From Aquirufa beregesia (GTDB lineage: Bacteria > Bacteroidota > Bacteroidia > Cytophagales > Spirosomataceae), in NCBI RefSeq assembly GCF_011090385.1, contig NZ_SEWW01000003.1, positions 186,001 through 250,000 of the forward strand: DNA of 64,000 nt. The letters are read 5' to 3'. Each line of letters opens with the position of its first letter. The first letter of the stretch is position 1. The notes beneath the pieces are model-generated. The model was not told the origin of the DNA. It saw only the letters and a list, made by a program, of their open reading frames with translations, and did no database searches. Both the position numbers and the translations under genes were made by a program. Positions 60,790 through 64,000 of the stretch are shown here, piece after piece.

Positions 60790-60821
60790 CGCAATTTGGT
60801 GCCTAGTGCGACCAAATTGCG
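60790..60821 (-). terminator. hairpin between atpE and atpF, possibly a leaky terminator or mRNA stabiliser
   Basis: CGCAATTTGGT (60790-60800) and ACCAAATTGCG (60811-60821) form an 11-bp stem with a 10-nt loop. Read on the minus strand it is followed by GTTTTTA. It stands between the c-subunit gene and the b-subunit gene, where higher c output is needed. Confidence 0.6.
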
Positions 60822-60878
60822 CTTGAAAATAAAGGAGTCTTTTGCCAAGGCTAACCCGAGGCATGACCTGGTGTTGAA

Positions 60879-61124
60879 TTACTTTAAAGTAACCAACAAA
60901 CAAATTACTGCTGCGAAAAGAGCAACCGCCTCAACGAAAGCAGCTACGATCAACATCGCACCTTGGATTTTTCCTGAAGCTTCTGGTTGACGAGCGATAG
61001 ATTCCATAGCAGAACCACCGATGTTACCGATACCTAAACCAGCTCCAACTGCAGCTAAACCAGCTCCAACACCTGCAAGACCAGTTCCTACAGAAACTTC
61101 CAATAAAATTGATAAAAGAGACAT
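60879..61124 (-). CDS. atpE: ATP synthase subunit c
   Basis: The 81-residue hairpin protein has helix 1 with Gly/Ala packing (GVGAGLAAVGAGLGIGNIGGSAMESIARQPE), the polar loop RQPEASGKIQ and helix 2 with the ion-binding Glu in AAFVEAVALFAAVICLL. It forms the rotor ring. Residues around the Glu lack the polar set typical of sodium-binding rings, so proton use is likely. It follows atpB by 38 bp. Confidence 0.96.
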   Translation of the reverse strand: MSLLSILLEVSVGTGLAGVGAGLAAVGAGLGIGNIGGSAMESIARQPEASGKIQGAMLIVAAFVEAVALFAAVICLLVTLK

Positions 61125-61162
61125 ACTAATTGGGTTTATGAATAAAAATTAAAATACAAATT

Positions 61163-62224
61163 CTAGTGATGGTGTTCTTCAATAGCAGAACCAATGTAAG
61201 TAGAAACCAACATGGTGAAAATAAAGGCTTGAATGAAGGCCACAATCAATTCAATCACGTTCATGAATAAAGAGAACGGTACTACTGCAATACCTAAAGC
61301 AGCATTTTCAAAAATAAAAATCAGGGAAACTAGACTCAATAAAATGATGTGACCTGCGGTCATGTTAGCAAACAAACGCACCATTAATGAGAAAGGCTTC
61401 ATGAATACACCTACAATCTCGACAGGAGTCATGATGAATAACATCCATTTTGGCACACCTGGCATCGCAAATACGTGTGTCCAATAGGTGGCTTTACCAT
61501 TTAAGTTCGTTACAAAAAAGGCAATAATCGCTAATACGGCTGTTACTGCGATATTTCCTGTTACGTTAGCTCCACCTGGAATTAAGCCCAACATGTTGTT
61601 GAACCAAATGAAGAAAAATACCGTCAATAAATACGGCATAAAACGACGGTAGTGTTTTTCGCCAATGTTGTTTTTTGCTATCTCGTCACGTACAAAAATG
61701 ATGATAGGCTCAAATAAGGATTGAATTCCTTTAGGTGCGCGGTGAGGATTTTCTTTGTACGTTTTACCAATACCGATGAAAATACTTAGTAATAAAACGG
61801 CTGAAAGTAATAATGAAGCTACGTTTTTGGTAATAGAAATATCGTAAACAGTCTCACCATTTTCAGCATGGATTTTGCCATGTTCTAATTTTAATCCTTG
61901 ATAAGGCACTTCTTCATGATGTTCGTTTTTGAAGTTAGCAGAAGAAAATACCTGCAAACCAGCCGATTCTGTGTATACGATACAAGGTAGAGGCAGGGTT
62001 GCATGGAAATGCCCAATTGTAAAGAAATGCCACTCATGCTCATCGGCAATGTGGTGTAATATCATTTTTCCAGCATCGAATTTCTCTTCTTGCTGAGGAG
62101 CATGTTCGGCGGCTTCTGCAGCAGCAGGCTCATTGGCCCATGCGGAGAAACTGAAAAGGGAAATGAATAATCCGAGGATTATATTTGAAAAATACACTTT
62201 TTTGAAAATGGACTTACCCGACAT
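61163..62224 (-). CDS. atpB: ATP synthase subunit a
   Basis: The 353-residue protein is longer than E. coli subunit a (271). It has a signal-peptide-like N-terminus (FISLFSFSAWA) and ~110 extra periplasmic residues rich in His, Glu and Ala, as seen in other Bacteroidota. The conserved membrane core includes FANMTAGHIILL with the essential Arg just before it (SLMVRLFANM) and VIELIVAFIQAFIFTMLVSTYI. It forms the proton half-channels with the c ring. Confidence 0.95.
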   Translation of the reverse strand: MSGKSIFKKVYFSNIILGLFISLFSFSAWANEPAAAEAAEHAPQQEEKFDAGKMILHHIADEHEWHFFTIGHFHATLPLPCIVYTESAGLQVFSSANFKNEHHEEVPYQGLKLEHGKIHAENGETVYDISITKNVASLLLSAVLLLSIFIGIGKTYKENPHRAPKGIQSLFEPIIIFVRDEIAKNNIGEKHYRRFMPYLLTVFFFIWFNNMLGLIPGGANVTGNIAVTAVLAIIAFFVTNLNGKATYWTHVFAMPGVPKWMLFIMTPVEIVGVFMKPFSLMVRLFANMTAGHIILLSLVSLIFIFENAALGIAVVPFSLFMNVIELIVAFIQAFIFTMLVSTYIGSAIEEHHH

Positions 62225-62326
62225 CTTAATGCTCGCTTTTACTTTAATTTCTTTGATTAATAGAGCTAATTCATTGATTAGCTGGATGTAGAAAAGGATT
62301 TTTGCGACTTTTGGTCTTGGCCTTTT

Positions 62327-62686
62327 CTAAAAACGTCGCAAGTTACGAAGCAAACCAATTATTTCAAAATTTGTACTACATAAATAGAGTACAAAAAAAT
62401 TCCCCACAAATAAGATCATTTCTGGAGTCCCTATATAGCCAAAAACGCCGATAAAAATGAGGCTGGCAATGAAGCGGATGGCCAAGGAAGCCATATGGAA
62501 AGGAATGAATTTTTCACGATCATTTTTCCAACCTATTTGATGTAAGGCATGACTTAAATAGGCTAGAAAGAAAAAGAAGGCCCAGATGAACTTGGCATCT
62601 GGATGTAACCAAGAAGATAAACTACTTTGATGAAGCCCCCAAAGTACCAATCCCAAACCTCCATAAAAGCTGATTAATTTAATCAT
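62327..62686 (-). CDS. small membrane protein at the head of the atp operon (AtpI-position)
   Basis: The ATG at 62686 gives 119 residues; the frame stays open upstream to 62731 but lacks a better start. Four hydrophobic helices are visible (LISFYGGLGLVLWGLHQ, FIWAFFFFLAYLSHALHQIGW, MASLAIRFIASLIFIGVFGYI, MILFVGNFFVLYLCST). It lies where AtpI is usually found, 102 bp before atpB, and may assist assembly of the c ring; the sequence itself is not clearly AtpI. Confidence 0.7.
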   Translation of the reverse strand: MIKLISFYGGLGLVLWGLHQSSLSSWLHPDAKFIWAFFFFLAYLSHALHQIGWKNDREKFIPFHMASLAIRFIASLIFIGVFGYIGTPEMILFVGNFFVLYLCSTNFEIIGLLRNLRRF

Positions 62687-62834
62687 GGTGCAAATATCTG
62701 AATTATGTGTAATAATGTCATCCCTAGCCAAACTAAATTATTCTTTTGCCAATATCTAGATAATAATTATCAAGTATAAAATTAAATGTGCGGAATACTG
62801 GATTTAGCTTTGTGAACTTATGAATTGCCAACTT

Positions 62835-62867
62835 AGATTTGTCAACTTTTCAAAAGTTGACAAATCT
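62835..62867. repeat. 33-bp palindrome (16-1-16), copy 2 of a family
   Basis: Two 16-base arms pair perfectly around one C. The inner core is TGTCAA, CT, TTT, loop, AAA, AG and TTGACA, the same plan as the element at 22034-22066. It stands between divergent genes, so it is not a terminator of either. Confidence 0.85.
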
Positions 62868-62895
62868 ATTCGGTTCGACTCAATTCAGCGATAAT

Positions 62896-62927
62896 TTTGG
62901 AATTCTTCCATTTCATCCTTTACTTTG
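62896..62927 (+). promoter_or_regulatory. putative metX promoter
   Basis: TTTG (62896-62899), a 20-bp spacer and TTACTTTG (62920-62927; one mismatch to TANNTTTG) would start transcription near 62934, just ahead of the riboswitch. Confidence 0.55.
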
Positions 62928-62959
62928 CAATCCGAAGTCAATCGCACAAGCAGCATTGA

Positions 62960-63068
62960 TTTATAAAGAAGAAGGGAGAGACTAGGCTCAATGAACTTCT
63001 GGCAACCAGTTGAAAAACTAAGGTGCTAATTCCTACCCCAGGCAAATGCCTGTTTAGGGAAATATAAA
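62960..63068 (+). promoter_or_regulatory. SAM riboswitch (SAM-I/S-box type) controlling metX
   Basis: The conserved S-box core is visible: GAGAGACTAGGCTCAATGAA and then GGCAACC, followed by AAGGTGCTAATTCC after a short hairpin (CAGTTGAAAAACTAAGG), and a 3' hairpin CCAGGCAAATGCCTG. Flanking TTTATA (62960-62965) and TATAAA (63063-63068) can form stem P1. The aptamer ends about 10 bp before the metX ATG, which suggests control of translation start in response to S-adenosylmethionine. Confidence 0.88.
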
Positions 63069-63078
63069 CTATTTGTAC

Positions 63079-64000
63079 ATGCAAGCTGAGTTTAACCAAT
63101 TTCATTCTTCATCCTCTTTTGCCCTAGAAATGGGCAGTGTTCTTCCTTCCATTCAATTGGCCTATGAAACCATGGGTAAATTAAATGCCCAAAAAGATAA
63201 TGTCGTTTGGATTTGTCACGCTTTTACAGGAAGTCATGAAGTGTCGGATTGGTGGCAAGGGCTTGTAGGATCAGGTAAACTGTTTAATCCCGAAAACCAT
63301 TTTATTGTTTGTTGCAATATCTTGGGATCCCACTATGGATCTACTGGTCCGCTTTCTACCAACCCATTGACGGGAGAGCCGTATTACCATAGCTTTCCAA
63401 CCGTTACCATTCGGGATGTAGTCAATAGCTTTGAATTACTCAGAAAGAATTTAGGGATAGACCGCATCAAAACCTGTATTGGAGGGTCATTGGGTGGTCA
63501 GCAAGCCTTAGAGTGGTCCATCATCCAACCTGATTTAATCGAGAACCTCATATTAATTGCTACTAATGCTGTTCACTCCCCATGGGGTATCGCATTTAAT
63601 GAATCTCAAAGGATGTCCATCGAGGTAGATCCTACCTGGAAAGAATCTCAACCTAGAGCGGGTATTGAAGGAATGAAAGCAGCTCGTGCTACCGCATTAA
63701 TTTCCTACCGTAATTACGAAACCTATCAAATTACACAAGCTCGACAAGAGAACACCACGGGGGAATCGTTGCGAGCGATATCGTATCAACGGTATCAAGG
63801 TGAAAAATTGGCTAGCAGATTTAATGCCTATTCCTATTATATTTTGTCAAAAATGATGGATTCGCAAGATGTGGGTAGAAATAGAGGGGGTGTGGTTAAA
63901 GCTTTGAAATCCGTGAAGTCCAAAACCTTAGTCATTGGTATCAAGTCGGATGCTTTGTTCCCTATTGTGGAACAAGAATATTTGGCCAAGCACATTCCTG
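63079..64000 (+). CDS. metX: homoserine O-acetyltransferase, 3' end cut by the window
   Basis: An open frame from ATG 63079 runs without a stop to the window end (307 codons seen). It reads as MetX, an alpha/beta hydrolase: GSVLPSIQLAYETMGKLN, VVWICHAFTGSHEVSDWW, CCNILGSHYGSTGPLSTNP, and TCIGGSLGGQQALEWS with the nucleophile Ser. VIGIKSDALFP carries the catalytic Asp, while the His would lie beyond the end. It acetylates homoserine for methionine synthesis. The SAM riboswitch directly upstream fits this role. Other met genes may follow outside the window. Confidence 0.95.
   Translation, partial: MQAEFNQFHSSSSFALEMGSVLPSIQLAYETMGKLNAQKDNVVWICHAFTGSHEVSDWWQGLVGSGKLFNPENHFIVCCNILGSHYGSTGPLSTNPLTGEPYYHSFPTVTIRDVVNSFELLRKNLGIDRIKTCIGGSLGGQQALEWSIIQPDLIENLILIATNAVHSPWGIAFNESQRMSIEVDPTWKESQPRAGIEGMKAARATALISYRNYETYQITQARQENTTGESLRAISYQRYQGEKLASRFNAYSYYILSKMMDSQDVGRNRGGVVKALKSVKSKTLVIGIKSDALFPIVEQEYLAKHIP

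Noticed and set aside
62805..62812. TAGCTTTG as an alternative metX promoter
   Set aside because: It matches the -7 consensus but has no TTTG within 17-23 bp upstream, and the pair at 62896-62927 is better placed for the riboswitch.
62869..62885. GGTTCGACTC resembling a tRNA T-loop
   Set aside because: The flanking bases do not form a T stem and no acceptor or anticodon arm is found nearby.

Overview
The window looks like a chromosomal segment of a member of the Bacteroidota, most likely an aquatic Cytophagales bacterium (inferred; no 16S rRNA is present). Pointers are a SusC/SusD pair, a type IX secretion (T9SS) sorting domain, a SprE/PorW-like lipoprotein, a BatA-domain protein, a LytS/LytTR pair, DUF1573 and DUF1080 proteins, and promoters of the Bacteroidota form TTTG-N(18-20)-TANNTTTG. 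Base composition is moderately AT-rich and gene density is high. I saw no tRNA, rRNA, CRISPR array or prophage. Both ends cut genes: the BatA-domain gene at base 1 and metX at base 64000.

Layout: 1-5000 holds a cell-envelope protein, YggS, a membrane coiled-coil protein and the rpsF-rpsR-rplI operon. 5000-9800 holds a secreted SGNH esterase and an AT-rich, isolated, probably nuclease-type gene that is the best candidate for an undescribed defence-like system. 9800-20800 is core metabolism and information processing (icd, purU, ffh, pheT, def, ppa, sppA, bioB). 20800-22100 is a small repeat-rich patch with a broken or frameshift-expressed IS200/RAYT-type Y1 transposase, a triplicated repeat and long palindromes. 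22100-27800 carries rny, zapA with a coiled-coil partner, a flippase and a LytS/LytTR two-component pair. 28000-32100 encodes secreted DUF1080/PA14 and sugar-dehydrogenase/cytochrome c proteins and a DUF1573 protein. 32260-36680 is a tight operon of a fused 2-oxoacid dehydrogenase E1 with nuoI, nuoJ and nuoK, in which NuoI carries a long tandem-repeat tail. uvrC follows on the other strand.

39000-49070 is a SusC/SusD nutrient-uptake locus with two large FG-GAP/VCBS lipoproteins. 49070-53500 is pbp1A and sprE. 53590-59280 carries an AtpI-like peptide, mrdA-rodA (cell elongation), an MFS transporter and a protein with kinase-fold motifs. 59700-62700 is a truncated ATP synthase operon (an AtpI-like gene, then atpB, atpE, atpF, atpH) that ends in a terminator before any F1 catalytic gene. 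The last kilobase is a SAM riboswitch ahead of metX.

The most unusual signals are the AT-rich 718-residue protein with PD-(D/E)XK-like and PIN-like motifs, a family of 33-bp palindromes whose arms differ by compensatory changes, the A AAA AAG slippery site in the Y1 transposase, the kinase-like orphan at 58259, and the hairpin between atpE and atpF. All function calls rest on sequence reading without database searches.
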